Source: Oceanicaulis sp. MMSF_3324
GTDB taxonomy: Bacteria > Pseudomonadota > Alphaproteobacteria > Caulobacterales > Maricaulaceae
Reading direction: 5' to 3'
DNA: 64,000 nt
Assembly: GCF_030733545.1 (NCBI RefSeq)
Contig: NZ_JASHIU010000002.1
Coordinates: 186,001 to 250,000, forward strand
The translations under genes were made by a program, and so were the position numbers. Below are positions 8,343-17,401 of this stretch, in pieces. The first letter of the stretch is position 1. The number at the start of each line of letters is the position of its first letter. The notes beneath the pieces are model-generated. The model had not been told where the DNA came from. It worked only from the letters and a program-made list of their open reading frames with translations, and made no database searches.

Positions 8343-9467
8343 CTATTCAGCTGCGCCCGCCGCGCCTTCGCGGGCGACCGCATGGATGTAATCCTTGCGC
8401 GCCTTGTTGGGATCGACCCGGCCGGTCTGCTCGCCGTCAATCTCCCGGGCGATGCGCTCATCCTCTTCCTGCAGGGCCTGCGGATCGAGCTCGGCGAAAT
8501 GCAGCACCCCCATATCCTCATAGGCGCGCTGGATCTTGGGCCCCCACAGGCCGATATCCTTGACGATCGGCACGATCCGCTGGAACAGCAGCGTGCGATA
8601 GAGCTTCACGATTTCGGAGTTCTCGGTGAATTCCTGGCATTCCGCCTCAGGCAGGCCAAGCACCTCATAGATCTCTTTGGAGCGCGTCATGCGATCGCGC
8701 ATGAGATAGCAGGCTTCCACCAGAAATTCCTCGCGCTCATCGCGCTCCTTCTGGGTCAGCTGCGGATAGTAGTCGCGCAAGGAGAGGCGCCCGAACGCCA
8801 CATGGCGCGCCTCATCTTCCATGACATAGGCGTTGACCATGCGCGCGAGCGGATTTTGCGCCAGGTCGCGAATGGTGCCGAAAGCGGCCAGCGCCAATCC
8901 CTCGATCACCACCTGCATCGCCAGATAGGTCACGTCCCAGCGCGAATCCGACAGCGCGTCATTGACCAACCCCTGCAGCGGATCGGTCATCGGATAGGCG
9001 ACACCGAACTTGCCCAGTAACTTGCGATACGCCTCCACATGGCGCGCTTCATCCATCACCTGGGTCGCCGCATAGAACTTGGCGTCCAGATCCGGCACGG
9101 CCTGCACGATCTTGGAAGCGGCCAGCAACGCCGCCTGCTCGCCCTGCAGGAATTGGGAGATGTTCCAGGACTGGGTGTGCCGGCGCAGCTCGATGCGCTC
9201 TTTCTTGTTCATCTTGTTCCAGACATCCGATCCATAGATGGACACCGCCTCATCGGGCATTTCCATCGGGTTCTCGGGGTCCAGATCCAGCTCCCAGTCG
9301 ATGCGGTTGACCGCATCCCACTGCATGTCCTTGCCCTTCTGATACAGGTGCATCAGCGTGGTGCGCCCCTCGTCGAAGCGCCAGTCGAACACGGCGTCGA
9401 ACGCATTGGGCACATGCCAGTGCGGGTCAATGCCGGGCATGGGGTAGAGATCACGCAGTGCTGTCAT
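8343..9467 (-). CDS. Ferritin-like diiron protein (R2-like oxidase/oxygenase family)
   Basis: The 374-residue protein shows two diiron half-sites: Glu in QGEQAALLAAS followed by DEARHVE (about residues 105-145), and Glu in MQVVIEGLALAAF followed by EDEARHVAFG (about 190-230). This pattern of E, ExxH, E, ExxH is that of ferritin-like carboxylate-bridged diiron enzymes such as R2-like oxidases and AurF-type N-oxygenases. The reaction cannot be named from sequence; lipid, fatty-acid or amine oxidation are all possible. It is monocistronic, ends at a strong terminator, and has the palindrome TGAACG-G-CGTTCA upstream, shared with the sterol-desaturase operon next door. Confidence 0.78.
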   Translation of the reverse strand: MTALRDLYPMPGIDPHWHVPNAFDAVFDWRFDEGRTTLMHLYQKGKDMQWDAVNRIDWELDLDPENPMEMPDEAVSIYGSDVWNKMNKKERIELRRHTQSWNISQFLQGEQAALLAASKIVQAVPDLDAKFYAATQVMDEARHVEAYRKLLGKFGVAYPMTDPLQGLVNDALSDSRWDVTYLAMQVVIEGLALAAFGTIRDLAQNPLARMVNAYVMEDEARHVAFGRLSLRDYYPQLTQKERDEREEFLVEACYLMRDRMTRSKEIYEVLGLPEAECQEFTENSEIVKLYRTLLFQRIVPIVKDIGLWGPKIQRAYEDMGVLHFAELDPQALQEEDERIAREIDGEQTGRVDPNKARKDYIHAVAREGAAGAAE

Positions 9468-9564
9468 AGGGGCCTCCCGCCTTGTGCAAGAAGAGACGGC
9501 GCGCCTGAATCAATCGGAGCCGGACGCGTCCGCTCTCCGCCGCCTGCCTGTCTGATGCAAGCAA

Positions 9565-9577
9565 TGAACGGCGTTCA
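9565..9577. promoter_or_regulatory. 13-bp palindrome, candidate operator (copy 1)
   Basis: TGAACG-G-CGTTCA is a perfect 6-1-6 palindrome, 98 bases upstream of the ferritin-like gene start. The same motif recurs at 11145, 27349 and, weaker, 16026, always in promoter regions. A repressor such as a TetR- or MarR-type dimer is the likely reader; which one is unknown. Confidence 0.5.
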
Positions 9578-9740
9578 CTTCTCAAGCTTGGATCAAGCGG
9601 ACGCCCCTTGTCCAGAAAAAGACAAGCAAAACACAATATATTTGATAAGGACTTCAGCTGCGATGCAGCATAGTTCACCTGAGCACTAAGAGCTCCGCAT
9701 TGATGTTTATGGTGTAATCACCAATGCTGCATTGCGGGAG

Positions 9741-10679
9741 CTATTCCGCCGCCACAGGCGGCTGAGCATCTTGTTTGCGCGGCGGGGTCAGCCCCTGCTC
9801 TTCCATCCAACGCGCCTTGAGCGTGGCCGAGGTCTCCCGGCTGCCGTCGGGCGACCAGCCGGGCGGGCCCAGCCAATAACCCAGCACTTCGCGCAGGGAC
9901 CGCGCCGACTTCACATCCTTGAGAATGCCCCACCACTCATGCAGGCAGATGGTCAGCGGATTGTGGGTCCCCAGATTGCGCACGATCCCGTAGCGGATCT
10001 CTTCCATATCGGTCTCGGCCTCGAACGTGCCGAACAGACGATCCCAGATGATGAAGACGCCCGCATAATTGCGATCGAGATAGCGCGGATTGGTGGCGTG
10101 GTGGACCCGGTGATGGCTGGGCGTGTTCATCAGCCACTCGATCGGCGCTGGCAGGCGCTTGATCGCCTCGGTGTGGATCCAGAACTGATAGATCAGGTTC
10201 AGCGCCGCCACAAAGGCGATCATGGCGGGCGGAAAACCGATCAGCACCAGCCAGCTGCCCAGGAAAATGAATTTCAGGGTCAGCGGGTTCAGCCAGGGCT
10301 GCCGCAGGGCGGTTGAAAGATTGTAGTGCTGGCTTGAATGGTGGACCACATGGTCCGCCCACCACCAGCGCACGGTGTGCGCCCAGCGATGGCTCCAGTA
10401 ATAGACGAAATCGTCCAGGACGAAGGCGATCACGAACCAGTACCAGGCCCAGCCGATATCGAAGAGGGCGAACTGTTCCACGAAGACGAACCAGGCGACG
10501 ACAATCCCGCCCAGCACCAGGCCGGACACCGTATTGCCCAGCCCCATGACCAGACTGGCCGCCGTATCGCGCGGCTCGAACCGGGTCTTGCCCGTCAGCC
10601 GACCATAGATCATCTCGGCGATGACCAGCAGGATGAAGCCGGGAATGGCCCACAAGATGGGATCAGGCAGATTCGGCAT
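9741..10679 (-). CDS. Sterol desaturase / fatty acid hydroxylase family protein
   Basis: This integral-membrane non-haem diiron enzyme has the three histidine clusters of the family: YYWSHRWAHTV (about residues 93-103), HVVHHSSQHYN (about 112-122) and PSHHRVHHATN (about 188-198). Membrane segments flank them, beginning with LWAIPGFILLVIAEMIY. Members hydroxylate or desaturate sterols, carotenoids, fatty acids or other lipids using O2; the substrate here is unknown. The 17-base overlap with the upstream gene at 10663 makes an operon. The C-terminal tail (after about residue 265) is polar and family-specific. The diiron protein just downstream shares an operator-like palindrome, suggesting a joint lipid-oxidation role (inference). 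Confidence 0.87.
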   Translation of the reverse strand: MPNLPDPILWAIPGFILLVIAEMIYGRLTGKTRFEPRDTAASLVMGLGNTVSGLVLGGIVVAWFVFVEQFALFDIGWAWYWFVIAFVLDDFVYYWSHRWAHTVRWWWADHVVHHSSQHYNLSTALRQPWLNPLTLKFIFLGSWLVLIGFPPAMIAFVAALNLIYQFWIHTEAIKRLPAPIEWLMNTPSHHRVHHATNPRYLDRNYAGVFIIWDRLFGTFEAETDMEEIRYGIVRNLGTHNPLTICLHEWWGILKDVKSARSLREVLGYWLGPPGWSPDGSRETSATLKARWMEEQGLTPPRKQDAQPPVAAE

Positions 10680-11136
10680 GGCGCGCCTCCTCCTTCAGGG
10701 CGCGTTTCGGCGCCCGTACAAATGTCTCGACCCGTTCCGCCCAGGCCTGGGACTGACCATCCCGGCCCAGCTCCAGAACCACACGGGGAAAGGTATAATC
10801 ATAAAGCGCAATCGTCAGCGTCGCGCCCTGGCGGTCCACCCGTCGCACATCACCAGCTCTTAGGGCGCGCACGACGGCATTGTCACCGCGCGCCAGCACC
10901 AGGCCCAGCCGCTCGCCGCCGGCCTCCAGACAGATAAACCCGCACCGATCCGTGGTAAGGGCCTGCTCATCGCCGGCCTCGAAGCCCATGACGTCACGCT
11001 TGAGAAAGCGGCGCGCCTTGTCCTCGGTGTCCAGACGCAGACGCGTCCAGCCCATGGCGATGTTCAACAGAACAATCAGTCCGATGCCGAACCCGGCCCC
11101 CATGAGCGCGAGCGCATATGTCATACCGTCATTCAT
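10663..11136 (-). CDS. Membrane-anchored protein of unknown function
   Basis: I do not recognise a family. The 157-residue protein begins with one transmembrane segment (about residues 6-28, YALALMGAGFGIGLIVLLNI) followed by a soluble domain with alternating beta-type segments (DRCGFICLEAGGERLGLVLARGDNAVVRAL), probably on the cytoplasmic side. Its end overlaps the sterol-desaturase-family gene by 17 bases, so the two are translated together and the protein may assist or anchor that enzyme. A near-perfect copy of the 13-bp palindrome sits 9-21 bases upstream of the start codon, a position where a bound repressor would block expression. Confidence 0.7.
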   Translation of the reverse strand: MNDGMTYALALMGAGFGIGLIVLLNIAMGWTRLRLDTEDKARRFLKRDVMGFEAGDEQALTTDRCGFICLEAGGERLGLVLARGDNAVVRALRAGDVRRVDRQGATLTIALYDYTFPRVVLELGRDGQSQAWAERVETFVRAPKRALKEEARHAESA

Positions 11137-11144
11137 GACTGAAC

Positions 11145-11157
11145 TGAACGCTGTTCA
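11145..11157. promoter_or_regulatory. 13-bp palindrome, candidate operator (copy 2)
   Basis: TGAACG-C-TGTTCA matches the palindrome at 9565 in all but one half-site base. It lies immediately upstream of the membrane protein/sterol desaturase operon start at 11136. Confidence 0.45.
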
Positions 11158-11196
11158 CCCCAAAAAAGCAAGAGGTCATGCCTGCGGCGTTATCGC

Positions 11197-11230
11197 AAAG
11201 AAAAACGGCGCCGGATCGCTCCGACGCCGT
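11197..11230 (-). terminator. Rho-independent terminator of the TonB receptor
   Basis: On the minus strand ACGGCGtCGGA pairs with TCCGgCGCCGT over a GCGA loop and is followed by TTTTCTTT. It lies 25 bases after the receptor stop codon at 11255. Confidence 0.88.
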
Positions 11231-11254
11231 TGATCATCTCTGGGCGTATGCCGC

Positions 11255-13987
11255 CTAGAAGCGTGCGCGCAGCGTCACGCCATAGGTCCGCGGATCGCCC
11301 GGATAGTTGTTGAAGCTGGCGCCCAGATAGCCCACCGAAGGGAAACCACCCTTGATGTATTCCTCTTCGGTGATGTTGCGGCCCCAGAACTGAAGCGCCC
11401 AGCTCTCATCGGCGGCCGACAGGGTCACCGACGCGTTGTACAGCGTGAAGGCGTCCTGGTTGGCGACCGGACGCGGGTCCAGGCTGGCCACCGCATTGAA
11501 CTCGGAGGTGTGACGCGCTTCACCGCGCAAGATCAGATCCAGGCGGTCATTGATCGGGTGGGTGTAGGTGCCGGTGACCGACGCCACCAGTTCGGGGTTG
11601 CCACGATCGACGCCGGACAGGTCATTGAACGTGCCGGTCTGGCCCTGATCATTGGTGCGCGGCGTATTGCAGGCGGAGAAGGTCGGATCGGACGGATCCC
11701 AGACCGGACCAAACAGCGGCGAGCTGTCCGGGCACGGGGCGTACTGGTAATCGCCGTACTTGTCGTCGATCAGGTAGGTGCCGCCCATGGTGAAGAACAG
11801 ACGATCGGTCGGCGCATAGCTGAAGTCGAACTCGACGCCGCTGACTTCGATCGAGCCAGCATTCGCCAGCGCAAAGCCGGTGCCCACAAAGGCTTCAGAC
11901 TGGAAGCCCTCGATTTCCTGGCTGAAATAGGTGACCGCATAGACGAGCGCGCCGTCGAGCAGGCTGCCCTTGGCGCCCAGCTCCCAAGAGCTCGCATCCT
12001 CTTCCTCGAATTCGAAGACGCCGGTTTCCGCCGCCTCATAGGAGAGGTTGAAACCGCCCGGTTTGAAGCCGGTGGAGTAGCTGCCATAGATGTTGAACGT
12101 ATCGGTCACATCATAGCTGAGAATGGCGTTGTAGGAGAAATTGTCGTCCGAACGCGAGGTCGGATACTGGCTGGCGTCCACGGGACCGAAGTTCTGGAAC
12201 GCAGAGAAGCCGTTGAGCAGGTTGAAGGGCGTGTTCGCCAGGAATGCCGCCACGGTCGGGTCATAGACCACCAGCGGGTTGGCCAGGGTCGCGCCCGGAA
12301 TGCCCGAGGCCTGCAGCGCGCCTTCAAGCTGGGCGGCCAGCTGGGCGTCCGCCTGGGCTTGCTGGGCCAATACGGTGGTCAGCAGGAACGGGCACGAATT
12401 GCCATCAGGGAAGGACGGGCAGAGCGACGCTTCGGGCAGGCGTAGATTGGCGCCCAGCGAGGTGAAGCTCAGAGCCGACAGCGGATCATTGATGTTGATC
12501 TGAGACTGAAGGTCCTTGTCCTCTTCGGTGTAGCGACCGCCGAGCGTCAGGGTCAGACGATCGGTGAAGTTGATGTCGAACTGGCCGAAGGCGGACCAGG
12601 ACGTAGTGTCATACTGGAAGTTCTCGCGCTCAACGCCCATGCCCGGCTGGAGATAACCGCCCGCGGTGAGTTGCGGCACGCCGGCCACGCCCAGCTGGTT
12701 GTTCAGCCCGATCAGGGTTTCGGTCAGGGTGACGCCACCCGTGCCGGCCGGCAGACCAAAGGCCGCCACCAGATCGGCCACCTGATCGGCGGACGCCAGG
12801 TCGAAGAAGGCCTTGGTGTCATCGCCGTAGACCAGGCGCTGATTAAATTCGAGCTCGTTCTTGTAATAGAACGCCCCGACCATCCAGTCGATAAACTGGC
12901 CGCCATTGGACGTGAGGCGGAATTCCTGGGTGAAGCTGTTGTATTCGTTGTCGATGTTCCGCGCGCCCAGCAAATCGATATCGGAGAAGTCCGCATCGAT
13001 ATTCTGGGATTCGTCATAGGTGCGATACGCGGTGATCGAGGTGAAGGTAAAGCCGTCGAACTCGTGGTCGATCTGCGCGGACAGGCCCGCCGTATCGAGC
13101 TGGGTGTTCACATTGCCGTCCACGGCGATCTGGCCGTCAAAGGGGTCGGCCGGAAGAGCCGTGCCCCCCAAAGCCACGATCGCGGCCTGGTCGATCGGGT
13201 CGTAATAGCCGAACGGCGCGGCGCAGCAGTTCTCGTCGATCACGCCCATATCCGCGATGACGCGCACTTCGGTGGCGTCGGACGGATACCACAGCAGCTG
13301 ACCGCGATAGGACTGGCGATTGCGATCATTGAGCTGCTGGCGTTGCGCATTGGGCGCCACATTGTCCAGATAACCGTCATTGGTGTGCGTGGTCGCATCC
13401 AGACGGAAGGCCAGCACATCCTCCACGATCGGACCGGTCACGGTGGCCTTGGCCACGAACTGGCCGAAGCTGCCCGCAGTCAGTTCCGCATCGCCGCCGA
13501 ACTCGAACTCGGGCTCCTTGGTGATGAAGCTGACCACGCCCGCCGGCGTATTACGACCGAACAGGGTGGATTGCGGACCGCGGATGACCTCAACGCGCTC
13601 GATCGACAACAGGTCATTGATCGCAGCGCCGGCGCGCGGACGGTAAACCCCATCCACGAACACGCCCACGGACGGTTCTAGGCCGGGGTTGAAGCTCGAC
13701 GTGCCGATGCCGCGCAATGCGAATTCGGTGTTCGTGGAGGCGGCGAATTCAGCGACGCGCAGCGACGGGACCAGGGTTTGCAGGTCAGCCGCATCGCGGA
13801 TCTGGGACTGCTCGATGGCCGCATCTGTCACCACAGCGACCGAAACCGGGGTCTCTTGCAAGGTCTGTTCGCGCTTTTGTGCGGTGACGGTGATGACATC
13901 AGGCTGTTGAGCCATCGCCGGCGTGGCCACAAGGCCCGCAGCGAGCGCGGATGCTCCCAGAACGGCTGCTTTGGTGAATCGGGTCAT
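11255..13987 (-). CDS. TonB-dependent receptor
   Basis: The 910-residue outer-membrane receptor has a signal peptide ending in AMAQ, a TonB box region (DVITVTAQKREQTLQETP, about residues 30-47), a plug domain (about 48-160 with VGVFVDGVYRPR and IEVIRGPQSTLFGRNTPAG-like sequence) and a long beta-barrel ending in the typical aromatic terminus (YGVTLRARF). Such receptors import siderophores, vitamins, saccharides or aromatic compounds; the TAQKREQTLQETP form is frequent in sphingomonads and Caulobacterales. The barrel carries a long, Ala/Gln-rich extracellular insert (about 480-600). A GGGGAGGAG ribosome site precedes the ATG. No substrate gene lies directly beside it. Confidence 0.95.
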   Translation of the reverse strand: MTRFTKAAVLGASALAAGLVATPAMAQQPDVITVTAQKREQTLQETPVSVAVVTDAAIEQSQIRDAADLQTLVPSLRVAEFAASTNTEFALRGIGTSSFNPGLEPSVGVFVDGVYRPRAGAAINDLLSIERVEVIRGPQSTLFGRNTPAGVVSFITKEPEFEFGGDAELTAGSFGQFVAKATVTGPIVEDVLAFRLDATTHTNDGYLDNVAPNAQRQQLNDRNRQSYRGQLLWYPSDATEVRVIADMGVIDENCCAAPFGYYDPIDQAAIVALGGTALPADPFDGQIAVDGNVNTQLDTAGLSAQIDHEFDGFTFTSITAYRTYDESQNIDADFSDIDLLGARNIDNEYNSFTQEFRLTSNGGQFIDWMVGAFYYKNELEFNQRLVYGDDTKAFFDLASADQVADLVAAFGLPAGTGGVTLTETLIGLNNQLGVAGVPQLTAGGYLQPGMGVERENFQYDTTSWSAFGQFDINFTDRLTLTLGGRYTEEDKDLQSQININDPLSALSFTSLGANLRLPEASLCPSFPDGNSCPFLLTTVLAQQAQADAQLAAQLEGALQASGIPGATLANPLVVYDPTVAAFLANTPFNLLNGFSAFQNFGPVDASQYPTSRSDDNFSYNAILSYDVTDTFNIYGSYSTGFKPGGFNLSYEAAETGVFEFEEEDASSWELGAKGSLLDGALVYAVTYFSQEIEGFQSEAFVGTGFALANAGSIEVSGVEFDFSYAPTDRLFFTMGGTYLIDDKYGDYQYAPCPDSSPLFGPVWDPSDPTFSACNTPRTNDQGQTGTFNDLSGVDRGNPELVASVTGTYTHPINDRLDLILRGEARHTSEFNAVASLDPRPVANQDAFTLYNASVTLSAADESWALQFWGRNITEEEYIKGGFPSVGYLGASFNNYPGDPRTYGVTLRARF

Positions 13988-14189
13988 ACAGGTCTCCTCC
14001 CCTGAAACTGGTGCGCCGCGACGTTCTAAAACGAGCCGCTATACGCAGTTGAACCCAGCTTATGCAGGGTTTTAGCCGTTTGTCATGCGATCTTCAGACG
14101 TTCACAGCGTCAGCGTTGCGGAAAAATCACATCGAGCCCGCTCCAATGGCCGAAAAACAGACATCAAGCGTTTGAATTAAATATATTTA

Positions 14190-14205
14190 TTCATTTCTGA
14201 ATGAA
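14190..14205. promoter_or_regulatory. AT-rich dyad upstream of the TonB receptor
   Basis: TTCATT and AATGAA form a perfect 6-bp inverted repeat with a 4-base centre, in a markedly AT-rich patch (14171-14210) about 200 bases upstream of the receptor start. It may be part of the promoter or an operator. The rest of the 293-bp gap shows nothing else I can name. Confidence 0.3.
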
Positions 14206-14280
14206 GTTATGCTGCGCAACAATCAGACCGTCGAAAACAACGTCAGCTGGCGCTCTGATTCGAGTTTCACGTTAACCGGT

Positions 14281-14736
14281 TTACGCGGGTTTCGACGTAC
14301 GAGGCGCGGGCGTCAGGGTGACGAAAACCAGCCCTGCCAGCCCGCCGACCAACGCCTGGGCGCAGAAACCGGCGAGGCTTCGCGCCCCCGCAATGAGCTG
14401 GACGCCGAAGAACACCTCTTTCATCAAGGTCAGCATGACGGCGATGCAAACCGCGCCGGCGACCGCGAACACGAGCCCCCTTGGCAAGGGCAGCAGCCGA
14501 CCGACCAGAGCCGCGACAGGCAGCGCGATCAGAAAGCCCAGAGCGATGATGACCGCATAGATCGGCGCCAGCCCCATCAGGTCATCGACCATCATGGAGA
14601 GGGCGGGCGTTAGATTGATGTCCGCGCCAACCCCGCTCAGTCCCGCAAGCACGAACAGGCTTTGCGCGATGACGCCCAGCGCCGCCATGACCACGACGGA
14701 CACCAGATAGACGAGGAAGACCCGTACGAACGCCAT
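14281..14736 (-). CDS. Small integral membrane protein of unknown function
   Basis: The 151-residue protein has four predicted membrane segments (about residues 5-30, 52-80, 86-104, 120-143) and no extra domain: YAVIIALGFLIALPVAALVGRLLP is representative. I do not recognise the family; similar short four-helix proteins are common in Alphaproteobacteria without known role. It is divergent from the sugar dehydrogenase lipoprotein, the two starts being 98 bases apart, so they may share control. Confidence 0.7.
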   Translation of the reverse strand: MAFVRVFLVYLVSVVVMAALGVIAQSLFVLAGLSGVGADINLTPALSMMVDDLMGLAPIYAVIIALGFLIALPVAALVGRLLPLPRGLVFAVAGAVCIAVMLTLMKEVFFGVQLIAGARSLAGFCAQALVGGLAGLVFVTLTPAPRTSKPA

Positions 14737-14834
14737 GACCCATTCCCCCTTTGCGTGCGCGCCCTGTCGGGCTCATAGTGCGCTTGGCTCAATCGAATGC
14801 AGAGTGCAGCAAACCCGAGCGCGAGGGAACCATC

Positions 14835-15974
14835 ATGGCCCGACTGACCCGATCCGTCATCTTCCTGTCCATGATGGCTCCGTTGATCCAGGCCTGCACC
14901 CAGCCCCCCGAAGCGTCCCCGCCCGCGACCGATGTCGCCCCTGACACGTATGAGGTCGAAGTCATCGCCGAAGGCCTCGCCACGCCGTGGGACATGGCCT
15001 TCCTGCCCGATGGCTCCGCCCTGATCAGCGAACGCAATGGCGGCGTGAAATGGCTGCGCGACGGCGCGCTGAGCGATGTGCCGGGCGGCCCTCAGGATGT
15101 CTTCGCCGAGGGCCAGGCGGGCCTGTTTGACTTGGAGCTCGCGCCCGATTTCGATACCAGCAGATTGGTCTATCTCAGCTATGCCTCGGGCACGGCGGAC
15201 GCCAACACGCCTGCGCTTTACAGGGCGCGGTTCGAGGACGGCGCCCTTGTGGCGGGCGACACGATCTTCCGTGCCACGCCCGAACGCAGCACCAACGCCC
15301 ATTATGGCGCACGGCTGGCCTTCCTGCCCGATGGCTCCCTTCTGATGACCGCGGGCGAAGGCTTCGCCTATCGCGAAGAGGCCCAGGTCCGGAGCAATCA
15401 TCTGGGCGCGCTGCTGCGCTTGAATCCGGATGGCTCCGCCCCCGCCGACAATCCCTTCGCCGAGGAGGGCGGCCCGGCGGCCTATGTCTACAGCTATGGC
15501 CATCGCAACATGCAGGGCATCGCCCTGGACCCGGCGACCGGTACCATCTGGACGCATGAACATGGCCCACAGGGCGGCGATGAGCTGAACGCCATTTCCG
15601 CCGGCGACAACTATGGATGGCCGATCGCCACCATGGGCCTTGATTACAATGGCGCGCGCATCTCGCCCTATTTCGAGCATGACGGATTTCACGCCCCCGA
15701 CTGGGTATGGACCCCCTCGATCGCGCCAGCCGGCATGGCGCTTTATGACGGCGCTCAGTTCGCGGACTGGCAGGGAGATCTGCTCGTGACCGCGCTCGCG
15801 GGACAGGCCCTGCACCGGCTTGACCTTGAAGACGGCGAAGTGGTGGGTGAATACCGGCTCCTCTCCGAGCGGGAACAGCGCATCCGTCAAGTGAAAACCG
15901 GCCCTGACGGCGCCATCTGGCTGCTGGCGGAATCCCCGCAAGGTCAGGTCCTGCGCCTCACACCTTCCCCCTGA
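14835..15974 (+). CDS. PQQ-dependent soluble aldose-type sugar dehydrogenase, lipoprotein
   Basis: The 379-residue protein is a six-bladed beta-propeller of the GDH-B/YliI (Asd) family, which oxidises sugars with PQQ in the periplasm. Family signatures include GLATPWDMAFLPDG, the catalytic-region YGARLAFLPDGSLLMTAGEG and YSYGHRNMQGIALDPATG, and HEHGPQGGDELN. The N-terminus MARLTRSVIFLSMMAPLIQAC ends in a lipobox, so it should be lipid-anchored. The frame is open from 14751, but a GAGGGA site precedes ATG 14835 and only this start gives the lipoprotein signal. PQQ synthesis genes are not in the window, so PQQ use is inferred from the family. Confidence 0.88.
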   Translation: MARLTRSVIFLSMMAPLIQACTQPPEASPPATDVAPDTYEVEVIAEGLATPWDMAFLPDGSALISERNGGVKWLRDGALSDVPGGPQDVFAEGQAGLFDLELAPDFDTSRLVYLSYASGTADANTPALYRARFEDGALVAGDTIFRATPERSTNAHYGARLAFLPDGSLLMTAGEGFAYREEAQVRSNHLGALLRLNPDGSAPADNPFAEEGGPAAYVYSYGHRNMQGIALDPATGTIWTHEHGPQGGDELNAISAGDNYGWPIATMGLDYNGARISPYFEHDGFHAPDWVWTPSIAPAGMALYDGAQFADWQGDLLVTALAGQALHRLDLEDGEVVGEYRLLSEREQRIRQVKTGPDGAIWLLAESPQGQVLRLTPSP

Positions 15975-16025
15975 ACACCGCCAACATCATGGCGCCTTAG
16001 CCGCTTTTGACTGGCGCTCACTCTC

Positions 16026-16038
16026 TGAAAGGTGTTCA
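16026..16038. promoter_or_regulatory. Degenerate 13-bp palindrome (possible copy 4)
   Basis: TGAAAG-G-TGTTCA differs from the TGAACG-N-CGTTCA motif at two positions and lies 74 bases upstream of the serine hydrolase-GMC-ALDH operon. On its own it would be unremarkable; its place in a promoter makes it worth listing. Confidence 0.3.
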
Positions 16039-16111
16039 CTCTTGGCAAAGATGATTTGCCCGCCCCGCATCTTCGCGGCGAGATAGGGCGAACGTTTCGG
16101 GGAGAAGACAT

Positions 16112-17401
16112 ATGATGCGTTTCGTGACAGCTGTGCTGGCGGCGCTGGTCCTGCTCGGACTGGCGGGAGCGGCCTGGTATTATCGGCCCTGGTCGGACTA
16201 TGCGCCCGCCAAGATCCGCGCCCTTGAAGACCCCGAAGACTATCCCATCACCTATCAGCGCATGGATGAATTCCTGCCGCATACCCTTGTCGCCGCAGAT
16301 GCAGCCTCGCCCTTTCCGCATAATCTCTCCCCGCTCGACATCACCTATGAATGGCAAGGCGAGACCAAGACGCTCGATCAGTATCTTGAAGAAGCCCAGG
16401 TGACCGGTCTGACGGTGCTCTACCGCGGTGAAGTCGTCTCGCACGCCTATGCCTATGGCGCTGAAGAGGATTCACGGTTCACCTCCTGGTCGGTCGGCAA
16501 ATCCTTTGTCGCGACCCTGATCGGCAAGGCGCTCCATGAGGGGCTCATCGGCAGCCTGGACGATACGGTGGAGCAATACGCCCCTGAATATGCCGGCACC
16601 GATTATGGCGCGACCAGCCTGCGTCATTTGCTGATGATGTCCTCGGGCATGGACTTCAACGAGGAATACAGCGCCGAAGCCCCTTCTGACGTGCGGCCGC
16701 TCTTCTTCAACGCCTTCATCCTGCGTCGCAATCCGGATGAGATGGTCGCCCGGATCGAGCGCGACCGCACGCCGGGCGAGGATTTTCACTATATCAGCCC
16801 CAACTCCCACGTGCTCTCCGCCGTGGTCCGCAATGTCTATGAGGGCCGCCTGGCGGAGATCCTCGAACGTGAATTGTGGGCGCCGCTGGGCATGCGCTAC
16901 GAGGCCAGCTGGCTTCAGCACAAGCCCGGCCCCGAGGGCGTCGCCATCGGCTATTGCTGCCTGCAGGCCAGCAGCGAGGATTATGCGCGGCTCGGACAGC
17001 TCTACCTTCAGGACGGGGTCTGGAATGGCGAGCGCATGCTGCCTGAAGGCTGGGTGGACCAGGTCTCAACGCCGCCCACCCCCTCTCACGAGCCGGGCGC
17101 GAGCCGATATCCTAATCGCGGCTATGGCCTGCACTTCTGGATTCCCGAAGACTATGACCGGGAATTCTATGCCGCCGGCGTGTTCGGCCAGTACATCTGG
17201 ATGGATCGCAAGCGTGATCTGGTGATCGCCCAGAATGCGGGCGATCCCAACTGGACCGATCGCAATGTGGAGATGACGGCGGTTTTCCGCGCCATCGCCA
17301 ACACCGTTGCGCCGCTCAACCGGTTTGACGTGCATGGCCAGGCGCCTGAGGAAGCCGACGCACAAGCGGCCGAGGCAGACGCCATGGAGCAGCAGCCATG
17401 A
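16112..17401 (+). CDS. Serine hydrolase, class C beta-lactamase-like fold
   Basis: The 429-residue protein has a membrane anchor or signal (about residues 4-22) and a serine-hydrolase domain with the SxxK motif in SWSVGKSF (about residues 126-133) and a YISPNS tyrosine motif. The layout (WSVGKSF, LLMMSSGMDFNEEY, GVAIGYCCLQASSEDYARLG) resembles the 6-aminohexanoate-dimer hydrolase/esterase branch more than true beta-lactamases, so an esterase or amidase of small oligomers is likely. It is the first gene of an operon with a GMC oxidoreductase (ATGA overlap) and an aldehyde dehydrogenase, suggesting release of an alcohol that is then oxidised (inference). The C-terminal 25 residues are Ala/Glu-rich. 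Confidence 0.83.
   Translation: MMRFVTAVLAALVLLGLAGAAWYYRPWSDYAPAKIRALEDPEDYPITYQRMDEFLPHTLVAADAASPFPHNLSPLDITYEWQGETKTLDQYLEEAQVTGLTVLYRGEVVSHAYAYGAEEDSRFTSWSVGKSFVATLIGKALHEGLIGSLDDTVEQYAPEYAGTDYGATSLRHLLMMSSGMDFNEEYSAEAPSDVRPLFFNAFILRRNPDEMVARIERDRTPGEDFHYISPNSHVLSAVVRNVYEGRLAEILERELWAPLGMRYEASWLQHKPGPEGVAIGYCCLQASSEDYARLGQLYLQDGVWNGERMLPEGWVDQVSTPPTPSHEPGASRYPNRGYGLHFWIPEDYDREFYAAGVFGQYIWMDRKRDLVIAQNAGDPNWTDRNVEMTAVFRAIANTVAPLNRFDVHGQAPEEADAQAAEADAMEQQP

Noticed and set aside
9565-9577. LexA/SOS box
   Set aside because: Alphaproteobacterial LexA binds direct repeats GTTC-N7-GTTC; this is an inverted GAAC-N3-GTTC.
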